64,000 bases of DNA from Pseudorhodobacter antarcticus (GTDB lineage: Bacteria; Pseudomonadota; Alphaproteobacteria; Rhodobacterales; Rhodobacteraceae): NCBI GenBank assembly GCA_945862435.1, contig CAMAXX010000014.1, forward strand, positions 1 to 64,000, read 5' to 3'. The stretch's first letter is position 1, and every line of letters starts with the position of its first letter. Of this stretch, positions 20,075 through 28,300 are shown in pieces. The translations under genes and the position numbers were made by a program. The notes under the pieces are model-generated. The model had not been told where the DNA came from. It made no database searches and worked only from the letters and a program-made list of their open reading frames with translations.

Positions 20075-20989
20075 TTAAGTATTGCCACCCAAAAGGTCGC
20101 GCGCCAAACTTTCGATAATGGGGTGTGCCTCGGCCTCGGTCATACCGTTTTGCAGGGCAGGATTGTAAAGCATACGCAGCATCAACTCGTCCTGACGCGT
20201 CAGCAGCGCAAATTGTTCATCATCATTGAAAATCGATGGCCGTGCCAAGCCCGAATCATTAGGCAGGCCAAGCGCTTGGGCGATTTCTTCGTGCATACAG
20301 GCCAGCCGCATCAAATCTGGATGCTCGGCAGGGATAAAAACAAACGCCCGCTCATAGCTGTTGGTCGCGGCGTTGCTTTGTGTCCAGACAAGGCAATAGG
20401 TGCTGCGATCCATGCCCGTGACGCCCTCCACTTGGGCCGCGTTAATCTGCGGCAGGGCGGCGGTGATTATCGGGCCCAGCGCGCGGCGCTCGTCTGTCGA
20501 GGTGATGGCAATTGTGAAGTTGGCGTTTTGCGACACCAGCCCAATAGACAGCCCCGTCAACTGCGACAGCCGCGCCAGATAGGACGCGATCCGCGCGCGG
20601 TCGGTGGCCTGCAACGCAGCGGGAACCGACGGGCCAAAGTTCAGGGCCACCCGCACAGGCCCCGACCAGCGTGTGAGCAGAAGTGGCGTCTCTCCACGCG
20701 CGAATTTGCCGTGTTCTTCATACATGGCAATGCGCAAAAAATTGTTGGCTAGCATTACAGCGGTCAGCGGTGTATCCGGCCCCCCGCCATCCGTGCGCAG
20801 CAGGCCTTGGGACAAAAGCGATTGCTGCACCCCCGCGTAATAGGCCGCAAGCACGGTACTTTCGCTGCTTGGGGCGCTTGGCGGCGGTGCAAATTGGGGC
20901 TTGGGCGTTGGCGCGCAGGCAGCAAGGCCAACGGCGGCTGCGGCCATTGCCGCCCGCCCCATGCCCTGCATCTGCGCGCTAAATCCCAT
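20075..20989 (-). CDS. DUF2927-family lipoprotein
   Basis: A 304-residue protein with a signal peptide and lipobox (VGLAACAP, Cys at about residue 25), so it is probably a lipoprotein facing the periplasm. The conserved core ends with MHEEIAQALGLPNDSGLARP and SIFNDDEQFALLTRQDELML, the DUF2927 pattern. HEEIAQ resembles a metal-binding HExxx helix, but a protease activity is unproven. Its ATG lies 2 bases after the telA stop, and the SPFH gene follows after 25 bases, so it is part of the same transcript. Confidence 0.8.
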   Translation of the reverse strand: MGFSAQMQGMGRAAMAAAAVGLAACAPTPKPQFAPPPSAPSSESTVLAAYYAGVQQSLLSQGLLRTDGGGPDTPLTAVMLANNFLRIAMYEEHGKFARGETPLLLTRWSGPVRVALNFGPSVPAALQATDRARIASYLARLSQLTGLSIGLVSQNANFTIAITSTDERRALGPIITAALPQINAAQVEGVTGMDRSTYCLVWTQSNAATNSYERAFVFIPAEHPDLMRLACMHEEIAQALGLPNDSGLARPSIFNDDEQFALLTRQDELMLRMLYNPALQNGMTEAEAHPIIESLARDLLGGNT

Positions 20990-20991
20990 AC

Positions 20992-22179
20992 CTAAACAGA
21001 CCCACCAATATTCGCGCCCGATGCCGTGCCGCGTGATTTTGCCGCAACCAACGCATCGCGCAAGTCCGCCTCCATCTTGACCAGTTCTTCCTCGGCGCTG
21101 GCGCGTTTGGCTTTGCCTTCGTCGGCGATCTTTAGGCTTTCTTCAATCGTGGCCACGAGGGTGGCATTCGCCTTGCGCACGGCCTCAATGTCAAACACCC
21201 CGCGCTCCATTTCGGTGCGCACGATGCGATTGGTTTCCTTTAGATTTTCCGCGTTCGAGGTGAGCAGTTCGTTGGTCAAATCATTGGCCGCGCGCACCGC
21301 CTCTCCCGCCTCGCGTGAGCGTTGGATCGTAACCGCCTGCGCCAATTGTGTTTCCCACAAAGGTACGGTGTTGACTAAGGTTGAATTGATTTTGGTGACC
21401 AAGGATTTGTCATTTTCCTGCACCAAGCGGATGGAGGGCAGCGATTGCATCGTCACCTGCCGCGTCAGTTTCAGATCATGCACGCGGCGTTCTAGATCGT
21501 CGCGGGCAGCGCGCAAATCGCGCAGTTCTTGCGCGGTAATCACTTGGTCAGCCTCTGGGGCTGCGGCCACTTTTGCCTCGGCTGCGGGAATGTTGACCTT
21601 GTCTAGATCGGCCAGTTTCGCCTCGCCCGCAGCAATATAAAGCGCCAATTCGTGGTAGAAATCTAACGTCTTTTCATACAGCAAATCCAAAGACTTAATG
21701 TCTTTTAGCAGCGTATGCTCGTGGCGCAAAAGATCGTTCGTGACCATATCAATCTGGCCCTGAACCTTTTCAAATTTCGCCACAAAATTGGCAAAGGGCG
21801 CAGCGCGGCCTAGCAGCTTTTCCCACCAAACCCGCTCGCGGCGCACGTCCAGTTCCGATACGGTAAAACCGCGCAGCGTTGTGACCATGCTGCGCAGACT
21901 ATCCCCCGCAGGGCCGACATCTTTGTTCTTGACCCCTGCCAGCATTTCTTGGCTGATGGCCTGCAATTCAGCCTGCGCGCGCGATCCGAACGAAATGATC
22001 GATTGGGTGTTGCCCATATCGATCTCGTCCATCCGCTTGCGAATTTCGCCGGCTTCTTTGGCGGGGGCGTCATCCAGCGTAATCAGCGCCGTACTGGGCG
22101 CAGGCAGGATATTTGCGGTAATCTTTTCCGCTTCGGCAAGGGCGGTGGCGGCGGCAGTGCGGGTGTCGGTGCTCATCAT
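20992..22179 (-). CDS. TelA-family toxic-anion resistance protein
   Basis: A 395-residue, soluble, highly helical protein of the TelA/KlaA family. Members are linked to tellurite and envelope-antibiotic tolerance, though the biochemical role is unknown. Family segments include EIRKRMDEIDMGNTQSIISFG, GRAAPFANFVAKFEKVQGQID and QLAQAVTIQRSREAGEAVRA. Much of it should form coiled coils. The ATG at 22179 has an AGGA site; the track start, TTG at 22194, is less likely. It follows xpaC after a gap filled by a 25-bp tandem repeat. Confidence 0.85.
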   Translation of the reverse strand: MMSTDTRTAAATALAEAEKITANILPAPSTALITLDDAPAKEAGEIRKRMDEIDMGNTQSIISFGSRAQAELQAISQEMLAGVKNKDVGPAGDSLRSMVTTLRGFTVSELDVRRERVWWEKLLGRAAPFANFVAKFEKVQGQIDMVTNDLLRHEHTLLKDIKSLDLLYEKTLDFYHELALYIAAGEAKLADLDKVNIPAAEAKVAAAPEADQVITAQELRDLRAARDDLERRVHDLKLTRQVTMQSLPSIRLVQENDKSLVTKINSTLVNTVPLWETQLAQAVTIQRSREAGEAVRAANDLTNELLTSNAENLKETNRIVRTEMERGVFDIEAVRKANATLVATIEESLKIADEGKAKRASAEEELVKMEADLRDALVAAKSRGTASGANIGGSV

Positions 22180-22193
22180 TGCGTCCTGTGTCA

Positions 22194-22266
22194 AATGCGC
22201 CGTGGCGCGGGGTTTCGTTTGCGCCTTTGGCGCGGGGATTAGTTTGCGCCTTTGGCGCGGGGATTA
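22194..22266. repeat. 25-bp tandem repeat between xpaC-like and telA-like genes
   Basis: GTTTGCGCCTTTGGCGCGGGGATTA occurs twice in perfect tandem (22217-22241 and 22242-22266). A degraded third unit (TGCGCCGTGGCGCGGGGTTTC) precedes them. Each unit contains the short hairpin GCGCC-ttt-GGCGC. The second unit covers the xpaC stop codon. It looks like recent local duplication and could affect mRNA stability between the two genes. Confidence 0.85.
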
Positions 22267-23115
22267 GTTTTCCAGTTTCAGCCGATCACGTAGAACGGAT
22301 ATTTCTACATCTAGCCCCGTACGGCCTTGGCCAATCAGCGCTTTGGTGCGGCTGGCGAAGGTTGTTTCCAAATCGCGCAGCAGCACTTCGTAATCATGGC
22401 GGGCGGCGGCATCGCGGGTTTTGGCATAGTGGTCGGCAAATTTGGCTGTCGCGTCGCGTGCGCCCATCAAATAAACGGTCAGATATTTGCGCGCAGCGGT
22501 CAAATCGCCGGGGTCATCTTCGATGTTGCGAAACAGGCTTCGCGCGGTATGGGCAAAGGTTTCCACCCGCAAAGCCAAAGCGCGGTCTTTGGTGCGGGCA
22601 ATCGCCTCGGCCATCGCGGACAGCATCGCCTCGGCCTCTTCCACAGCGCGGGCCACGCGGTCGTTTTGAAAATCATAGGCCCCGTCCAACCCCTTGGCGC
22701 GCAGCGGGTCGGCCCCAAAGGCCAGCCCATGCAAAACAACGCCCGTTGCCGCGAACAGGGCGACATACAGCATCGGCTGTCCCGCAAGCACAGCGCCCAG
22801 GCCAAGCCCAGCCGCCATCAGAACATTTCCCAGCAGTTTGCGCGGCAATTTGGGCGGGCGCGCGATGCTGCGGGCATCAAATTCAGCCTGCGCGCGCAGC
22901 CCTTCGCGGGTGACCCACGCCGAAGCTGTCAGCACTGCAAAGGTGCCCAGCCCCAGAAACAACTGATTTGGCCCACCCCCCAAAAAGGCGCTGGCCAAAA
23001 ACAGATAGGGCAGTAAGAACATCAGCCGCAGGCGCTGAATGGGGGTAACAGCAACAGGCGCGGTTTCATTTGCCGCAGGGCTTGGGCTGTATTTCCCGCT
23101 GTATCGCTGCGCCAT
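22264..23115 (-). CDS. XpaC-like 5-bromo-4-chloroindolyl-phosphate hydrolysis family membrane protein
   Basis: A protein of 283 residues from ATG 23115 (MAQRYSGK). It has two hydrophobic hairpins in the first half (LMFLLPYLFLASAFLGGG and VLMAAGLGLGAVLAGQPMLYVALFAATG). The cytoplasmic helical C-terminal half (FQNDRVARAVEEAEAMLSAM, YLMGARDATAKFADHYAKTR) is typical of XpaC. The name comes from an old Bacillus phenotype; no hydrolase motif is visible. XpaC and TelA genes are neighbours in many bacteria, as here. Four bases upstream lies a 26-codon membrane ORF. Confidence 0.78.
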   Translation of the reverse strand: MAQRYSGKYSPSPAANETAPVAVTPIQRLRLMFLLPYLFLASAFLGGGPNQLFLGLGTFAVLTASAWVTREGLRAQAEFDARSIARPPKLPRKLLGNVLMAAGLGLGAVLAGQPMLYVALFAATGVVLHGLAFGADPLRAKGLDGAYDFQNDRVARAVEEAEAMLSAMAEAIARTKDRALALRVETFAHTARSLFRNIEDDPGDLTAARKYLTVYLMGARDATAKFADHYAKTRDAAARHDYEVLLRDLETTFASRTKALIGQGRTGLDVEISVLRDRLKLEN

Positions 23116-23119
23116 AAAG

Positions 23120-23200
23120 TCAGCCCCCCAAGACCGAGACATAAATAATCAGCCCCATCAGAAGGTAATAAGACAGGCTTTGAAGACGCTTTGGTGTCAT
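23120..23200 (-). CDS. 26-residue single-pass membrane microprotein (candidate)
   Basis: The ORF is too short for the track. It encodes MTPKRLQSLSYYLLMGLIIY followed by VSVLGG and a TGA that ends 4 bases before the xpaC ATG. It has a basic N-terminus and one hydrophobic helix of about 16 residues, which is an inside-to-outside single-pass layout. A GGAGG lies 12 bases before its ATG, a little far. Coupling to xpaC and the membrane-protein composition argue for a real gene. Without homologues it remains a candidate. Confidence 0.45.
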   Translation of the reverse strand: MTPKRLQSLSYYLLMGLIIYVSVLGG

Positions 23201-23330
23201 TTTGGCAAGCCGCCTCCAGCGGCCAAAAGCGCGGAGATTGTTTCCGCTGGAGTAACTATAAGCATTCTGCCCCCGTGCGGCTAGGGGGCAAGGGGGGAAA
23301 AGCGGGCGATTTGCGGCACATGGACAGGGG

Positions 23331-24314
23331 TCAGCCGCGGTTTGGGCCGCCCCTTGGCGCGCTGGGGCGCGGTTTTGCGCCCGCAGCAGGGCGGGCCGCG
23401 CTGGTTGGGCGCGGCTTGCGGGTAAATTCGCGCTCGCTTGCGCCGGCTTGTATTGCCGCGCTGCGTTCGGCGGCCATTTTCGCATCGCGCTGCAAAGACC
23501 TTGTGGGCCGCGCACGGGCCGGGGCATCGCCCGCGTCTTTGCCGCCGCTTTCGCCAAGTTGTTCGCGCAGCACGCGGGGTTTGACCTCTTCCACCATACC
23601 GGGCGTCATTTCACCCAATCGGAATGGGCCGTAGGAGATGCGGATCAGGCGGTTGACGGTTAGGTTAATCGCCGCCATCGCACGGCGGATTTCGCGGTTT
23701 TTCCCCTCGCGCAGGCCAACCGTTAGCCAAGCATTCGCGCCTTGGATACGGTCGATGACCACTTGCATTGGCTGAAACCGCTCTCCCTCTACCTCGATCC
23801 CTTTGCGCAGGGGTTCCAGATCGGGATCCATCGGGTTGCCGTTCACCCGCACGCGGTATTTGCGCAGCCAACCCGTTGAGGGCAGTTCTAGCCGCCGCTT
23901 TAGACCGCCGTCATTGGTCAACAAAAGCAGACCTTCTGAATTCAAATCCAGCCGCCCAATTGACATAACGCGCGGCAGTTCGGGGGGTAAATTGTCGAAA
24001 ACCGTCTCGCGGCCCTTTTCATCGGACGCGGATGTAACCAGCCCTTCGGGTTTGTAATACAGCCACAGGCGCGCGGGTTCGGGTTCGCTAATCGCTTTGC
24101 CGCGCACAAGGATTTTGTCGGCAGGCGTGACATTGAGGGCGGGGGAGGTGATGACCGCGCCGTTTACCGAAACCTCGCCCAGTTCGATCATTCGTTCTGC
24201 CTCGCGCCGCGATGCGACGCCCGCGCGCGACAGAACTTTGGCGATACGCTCGCCTGCGGGGGCGGAAGCGGATTTGGGGGGGGCAGATTTGGGGGGGCTT
24301 GTCTTTTCGGTCAT
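23331..24314 (-). CDS. RluB-like 23S rRNA pseudouridine synthase
   Basis: A protein of 327 residues from the ATG at 24314 (MTEKTSPPK), preceded by AGGA; the track start lies within that site. An S4 RNA-binding domain (ERIAKVLSRAGVASRREAER) is followed by the RsuA/RluB catalytic domain, with the aspartate in MSIGRLDLNSEGLLLLTNDG and the GKNREIRRAM motif. The last 80 residues are a basic Arg/Ala/Pro-rich tail (KPRPTSAARPAAGAKPRPSA), common in alphaproteobacterial members. It isomerises uridine in helix 89/90 rRNA if it is RluB; the exact site is inferred. Confidence 0.9.
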   Translation of the reverse strand: MTEKTSPPKSAPPKSASAPAGERIAKVLSRAGVASRREAERMIELGEVSVNGAVITSPALNVTPADKILVRGKAISEPEPARLWLYYKPEGLVTSASDEKGRETVFDNLPPELPRVMSIGRLDLNSEGLLLLTNDGGLKRRLELPSTGWLRKYRVRVNGNPMDPDLEPLRKGIEVEGERFQPMQVVIDRIQGANAWLTVGLREGKNREIRRAMAAINLTVNRLIRISYGPFRLGEMTPGMVEEVKPRVLREQLGESGGKDAGDAPARARPTRSLQRDAKMAAERSAAIQAGASEREFTRKPRPTSAARPAAGAKPRPSAPRGGPNRG

Positions 24315-24365
24315 TGCGGGCATCCTGTTCTTGGCGCATCTCTGCGCGAGGTTTGGCGGATAGCG

Positions 24366-24413
24366 CTGGGGCCTCAGCCCCAGACCCCGAAGGTATTTGA
24401 ATCAGTATGAAAG
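24366..24413 (+). repeat. hairpin-tail repeat, copy providing the tadA start
   Basis: The hairpin CTGGGGC-ctca-GCCCCAG (24366-24383) is followed by CCCCGA and the tail AGGTATTTGAATCAGTATGAAAG (24391-24413). The annotated ATG of tadA at 24407 lies inside the tail (CAGTATGAAAG). Confidence 0.75.
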
Positions 24414-24871
24414 AGCAACGCGCCTTTAGATCCTTTATGGAGGCCGCCCTGAGCGAGGCGCGGGCGGCGGGCGCGCGGGGCGAGGTGCCAGTGGGCGCGG
24501 TTTTGGTGCTGGGCGGCGAAGTTTTGGCGCAGGCAGGCAATCGCACGCGCGAATTGAACGACCCCACTGCCCATGCTGAAATTTTAGTGATCCGCGAGGC
24601 TTGCGCGCGGCTGGGGGCCCAGCGGCTGACGGGCGCAGATTTGTATGTAACGCTAGAGCCTTGCCCGATGTGCGCGGCAGCTATTGCGGCGGCGCGCATA
24701 GAGCGGCTGTATTTTGGCGCGAATGATCCCAAATCGGGCGGGGTGCTGGTGGGAGCAAAAGTGTTTTCGCACCCGCAGTGCCACCATGCGCCGCAGGTAT
24801 ATGATGGGATTGGGGCGCAGGAATCCGAAGCCCTGTTAAAAACGTTTTTCGCCGCGAGGCGCGCGCCCTAG
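24407..24871 (+). CDS. tadA: tRNA-specific adenosine deaminase TadA
   Basis: Deaminates A34 to inosine in tRNA-Arg(ACG). The zinc site is complete: HAE (residues 56-58, catalytic Glu) and PCPMC (85-89). The 154-residue length is normal. The track start at 24407 lies within a repeat tail and lacks a clear ribosome site; the in-frame ATG at 24437 (MEAALSEARAAG) follows TCCTTT with no better site. The gene is divergent from rluB. Good confidence on function, less on the start. Confidence 0.92.
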   Translation: MKEQRAFRSFMEAALSEARAAGARGEVPVGAVLVLGGEVLAQAGNRTRELNDPTAHAEILVIREACARLGAQRLTGADLYVTLEPCPMCAAAIAAARIERLYFGANDPKSGGVLVGAKVFSHPQCHHAPQVYDGIGAQESEALLKTFFAARRAP

Positions 24872-24932
24872 CGCCCCTTGCGGCAAACTGCCCGCGCGGG
24901 TAAACGGGGGGGCATTTGAAACGGAGCATCCC

Positions 24933-25220
24933 ATGTCCATCGACATTGATACCGCGCGCAAAGTTGCGAAACTGGCCCGCATTCGGGTAGAGACGGGCGA
25001 ATTGCCCGCCTTGGCCCAAAAGCTTTCGGACATTTTGGGCCTGATGGAGCAACTGGACGAGGTGGGTGTGACGGGCATTGAACCCATGACATCCGTCACA
25101 CCGCAGCGGCTGAAACGGCGCGCCGATGTGGTCAATGTCGGCGATCAGCAAGCCGCAGTTTTGGCCAATGCGCCTGACGCGCGCGAGGGGTTTTTTGCAG
25201 TGCCGAAGGTGGTGGAATGA
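24933..25220 (+). CDS. gatC: Asp/Glu-tRNA(Asn/Gln) amidotransferase subunit C
   Basis: The 95-residue subunit holds GatA and GatB together in the transamidosome that makes Gln-tRNA(Gln) and Asn-tRNA(Asn). It has the family pattern [20 protein letters not shown] and ends [11 protein letters not shown], the usual GatC ending. A GGAG site precedes the ATG. The stop overlaps the gatA ATG by four bases (ATGA), indicating translational coupling. gatB is not in this window. Confidence 0.95.
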   Translation: MSIDIDTARKVAKLARIRVETGELPALAQKLSDILGLMEQLDEVGVTGIEPMTSVTPQRLKRRADVVNVGDQQAAVLANAPDAREGFFAVPKVVE

Positions 25221-26692
25221 GCGCGACTTGGACTATTTCTGCCGCCCGCGATGCCCTGCGCAAGGGCGAGGTATCGGCGACCGATCTGACAATGTCTTGC
25301 CTAACTGCCATTGATGCAGCCGACGGGCTGAATGCCTTTGTGCATAAAACCCCCGAACTTGCGCTGGCGCAGGCGCGGGCTGCTGACGCGCGCCTGAAGG
25401 GTGGCGATTCCCCCAGCTTGTGCGGCATCCCTTTGGGGATAAAGGATTTGTTTTGCATCAAAGACGTGCCTACGCAGGCGGCATCGAACATTTTGCGCGG
25501 GTTTTTGCCGCAGTATGACAGCACGGTTACGACTAAGCTGTTTGATGCAGGCGCGGTGTGCCTTGGCAAGTTGAACATGGACGAATTTGCGATGGGCTCG
25601 TCTAACGAGTCCTCTTGCTACGGCCCAGCGGTCAACCCTTGGAAGATAGACGTTCGCAAACTGACCCCAGGCGGATCTTCGGGCGGTTCGGCTGCTGCTG
25701 TGGCGGCGGATTTGTGCCTTGGTGCGACTGGCACGGATACGGGCGGATCAATTCGCCAGCCTGCGGCGTTTACTGGCATCACGGGGATCAAGCCAACCTA
25801 TGGGCGCGTGTCGCGCTACGGGATTATTGCCTATGCGTCTAGCCTTGACCAAGCGGGCCCGATGACCAAATCGGTGCGCGATGCGGCAATTATGTTGCAG
25901 GCGATGGCGGGGCATGACCCAAAGGATTCGACATCTGCCGACATCCCCTTGCCTGATTTTGAGGCGGCGTTGACAGGCGATATTCGAGGCAAAAAGATCG
26001 GCATCCCGCGCGAATATCGCATGGATGGGCTTTCGGCCGAAATTGCGGCGATGTGGGACAACGGCGCAGATATGCTGCGCGCGGCGGGGGCCGAGGTCGT
26101 GGATATTTCTCTGCCGCACACGAAATACGCCCTGCCCACCTATTACATCATCGCACCTGCCGAAGCCTCCAGTAACCTTGCCCGCTATGATGGGGTGCGC
26201 TATGGCCACCGCGCCGCGCTGGCTGCAGGCGATGGCATTACCGAAATGTATGAAAAGACGCGGGCCGAGGGGTTTGGCCCCGAGGTGCAGCGCCGTATAA
26301 TGGTGGGCACCTTTGTGCTGTCGGCGGGATTTTATGATGCCTATTACAACCGCGCGCGCCGCGTGCGCGCCTTGATCAAGCGTGATTTTGAACTGGCTTT
26401 TGCGGCTGGCGTGGATTGCATCTTGGCCCCTGCCACGCCCACGGCTGCCTTTGGTCTGGGCGAGCAAGGTACGAGCGACCCCGTGGAAATGTATCTGAAC
26501 GATGTGTTCACCATCACGCTAAACCTTGCAGGATTGCCAGGTATATCCGTGCCGATGGGGTTGGATTCCAAGGGCTTGCCGCTGGGCCTGCAACTGATTG
26601 GCCGCGCTTGGGGTGAGGCCGATTTGCTGAATCACGCCTATGTTTTAGAGAAATCAGCAGGATTTGTGGCCAAAGCCGAAAAATGGTGGTAG
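25217..26692 (+). CDS. gatA: Asp/Glu-tRNA(Asn/Gln) amidotransferase subunit A
   Basis: The 491-residue glutaminase subunit of GatCAB supplies ammonia from glutamine. The amidase-signature triad is visible: Lys in [11 protein letters not shown], and the Ser-cisSer-Ser region in [20 protein letters not shown] and [14 protein letters not shown]. The C-terminal half carries [20 protein letters not shown]. Start and length fit the family. It is coupled to gatC by an ATGA overlap. Confidence 0.96.
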   Translation: MSATWTISAARDALRKGEVSATDLTMSCLTAIDAADGLNAFVHKTPELALAQARAADARLKGGDSPSLCGIPLGIKDLFCIKDVPTQAASNILRGFLPQYDSTVTTKLFDAGAVCLGKLNMDEFAMGSSNESSCYGPAVNPWKIDVRKLTPGGSSGGSAAAVAADLCLGATGTDTGGSIRQPAAFTGITGIKPTYGRVSRYGIIAYASSLDQAGPMTKSVRDAAIMLQAMAGHDPKDSTSADIPLPDFEAALTGDIRGKKIGIPREYRMDGLSAEIAAMWDNGADMLRAAGAEVVDISLPHTKYALPTYYIIAPAEASSNLARYDGVRYGHRAALAAGDGITEMYEKTRAEGFGPEVQRRIMVGTFVLSAGFYDAYYNRARRVRALIKRDFELAFAAGVDCILAPATPTAAFGLGEQGTSDPVEMYLNDVFTITLNLAGLPGISVPMGLDSKGLPLGLQLIGRAWGEADLLNHAYVLEKSAGFVAKAEKWW

Positions 26693-26726
26693 AAGGTCGT
26701 CAAAATAATAAACGACCGAGGCAAAA

Positions 26727-27602
26727 ATGCGTGCATATCATTTGGTTTTCGCCGCCCTAGGGCTGGCGGCTTGTTCGCCTGCTGTTCCAGATTCGGGTCT
26801 GGGCGTGGGATTTCAAGATTACGATAGCTATATCGCCAACCGCCAAGCGGTCTTGGCCCAGCCGCTTTCGGCGGGTGCTGGTATATTGCCCGCTGCGGGC
26901 GGTTTTAGTGCGGCAGGCGCAGCAGCGGCCATTGTAACTGCACAAGGCGGCGCGGCAACGGGCGGCGTCAATCCTAACCCGCTTGCGCCACGATCTTTGC
27001 AGGAACAAGCTGCCCTTTTGGGCGGCGCGCAGCCTGCCCCAGTCTCTAGCATAGCAGTGCCATTGGCCCCTGTGGTACCTTTGGATCCGAACGCAGGGCG
27101 GGTGATTGGGGCTGCTCCCCTTGCCCCCGCAGCAAATGGTGAATTGGCTGCCGTACGCCCGCGCGGCAATGCGCCTGCAGGCATAACCGAAACGGTGTCA
27201 GAAATGGCGGCAGTGGGCGGCGTGTCGGATGAACAAGATTTTGATGCTGTGGCTGCCCGCGAAACCATCGAAAGCGATAGGGCCCGCATCGAGCGTAATC
27301 GCGCCCAATACCAAATTGACCAACCTGGTGCTTTGCCGCAGCGCACAGGTCACGTCGGCCCCAGCATCGTGGAATATGCTTTGGCCACGCAGCACCCAGT
27401 GGGGGTGAAATTGTTCCGCCGATCGCCATTTAAGTTTAAAAAGGTTGAAGTGGCCTGCGCGCCATATGCCAACGCCGACCTGGCGCAAGAGGGGTTTTTG
27501 GCCGCAGGCGGGCCAGATCGCGACCGCTTGGGCGTGGATCCTGACGGCGATGGGTATGCTTGCGGCTGGGATCCATCCCCTTACCGCGCGGTTGTGCCAT
27601 AA
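26727..27602 (+). CDS. putative lipoprotein with C-terminal excalibur-like domain
   Basis: A 291-residue protein with a short signal and lipobox (ALGLAACSP, Cys at residue 16), so probably lipid-anchored. The middle is low-complexity, rich in Ala, Pro, Gly and Val. The last 50 residues (EVACAPYANADLAQEGFLAA, then GVDPDGDGYACGWDPSPYR) have two Cys and an Asp/Gly calcium-loop-like stretch resembling the excalibur domain. Its 3' end overlaps the most upstream possible start of the amidase gene. A role at the cell envelope is likely; nothing more specific is visible. Confidence 0.75.
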   Translation: MRAYHLVFAALGLAACSPAVPDSGLGVGFQDYDSYIANRQAVLAQPLSAGAGILPAAGGFSAAGAAAAIVTAQGGAATGGVNPNPLAPRSLQEQAALLGGAQPAPVSSIAVPLAPVVPLDPNAGRVIGAAPLAPAANGELAAVRPRGNAPAGITETVSEMAAVGGVSDEQDFDAVAARETIESDRARIERNRAQYQIDQPGALPQRTGHVGPSIVEYALATQHPVGVKLFRRSPFKFKKVEVACAPYANADLAQEGFLAAGGPDRDRLGVDPDGDGYACGWDPSPYRAVVP

Positions 27603-28261
27603 GCGGGGACTTTCCTTCGCCCAACTTTGGGACGCGCAAAGATCATGCGCGCCCCAGCCTGATTGTGCTGCATTACACTGCTATGGCCACTGCCGCCGAG
27701 GCGCGGGCGCGGCTTTGCGACCCCGCCCATGAAGTATCTGCCCATTGGCTGATAGATGAAGCAGGCCATGCCGAGGCTTTGGTGGGCGAGGCGCAGCGCG
27801 CATGGCACGCGGGCGCAGGGTGTTGGGCTGACATTGCGGATATCAACAGCCATTCCATTGGGATCGAGATGGCTAATAGGGGCGATCACCCCTTTGCCGC
27901 CGCCCAAATGGACGGGCTGGAAACCTTGCTGCGCGGCGTTATAGCGCGTTGGGGTATCCCGCCCGCAAATGTGATTGCCCATTCCGACATGGCCCCCACG
28001 CGTAAAGGCGATCCGGGCGCGCGGTTTGATTGGCAGCGTTTGGCCCGCGCGGGCCTGTCAGTTTGGCCGCAGGCAGATGTCCCCGCAGATCCAGCGGCGT
28101 TCCTTCCAGCCGCGCGCGCTTTTGGCTACCCCGATGCGCCCGTGGGTGCGCTGCTGGCATCCTTTCGTCTGCGCTTTCGCCCATGGGCGCGGGGTGCTTT
28201 GGATGGCTGGGACGCGGCTCTCGCCAGCGACTTGGCCCGCCGCTTTGCCCCAAATTCTTAG
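27560..28261 (+). CDS. N-acetylmuramoyl-L-alanine amidase (Amidase_2/AmiD type)
   Basis: A zinc amidase that cleaves the bond between MurNAc and the stem peptide, probably for peptidoglycan turnover. Zinc and catalytic residues appear in LIVLHYTAMATA (His), NSHSIGIEMANRG (Glu) and VIAHSDMAPTRKGDPGARFD (His, Asp). The homologous part begins near FPSPNFGTRKDHARPSLIV. No ATG or GTG precedes it in frame. The only usable start is TTG at 27560, inside the lipoprotein gene (43-base overlap). The start is therefore uncertain. There is no signal peptide, so it may be cytoplasmic. rnpB follows. Confidence 0.85.
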   Translation: MRLGSIPLPRGCAISGDFPSPNFGTRKDHARPSLIVLHYTAMATAAEARARLCDPAHEVSAHWLIDEAGHAEALVGEAQRAWHAGAGCWADIADINSHSIGIEMANRGDHPFAAAQMDGLETLLRGVIARWGIPPANVIAHSDMAPTRKGDPGARFDWQRLARAGLSVWPQADVPADPAAFLPAARAFGYPDAPVGALLASFRLRFRPWARGALDGWDAALASDLARRFAPNS

Positions 28262-28264
28262 CCG

Positions 28265-28293
28265 TTGACCCAAGGCCCGCCTTGGCCTAAAGC
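28265..28293 (+). promoter_or_regulatory. sigma70-type promoter for rnpB
   Basis: TTGACC, 17 bases, TAAAGC. The spacing puts the transcription start near 28300, where the P1 helix of RNase P RNA begins. Confidence 0.65.
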
Positions 28294-28300
28294 GCCCCTT

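Noticed and set aside
22194-22266. CRISPR-like array
   Set aside because: Units are directly tandem with no spacers and no cas genes nearby.
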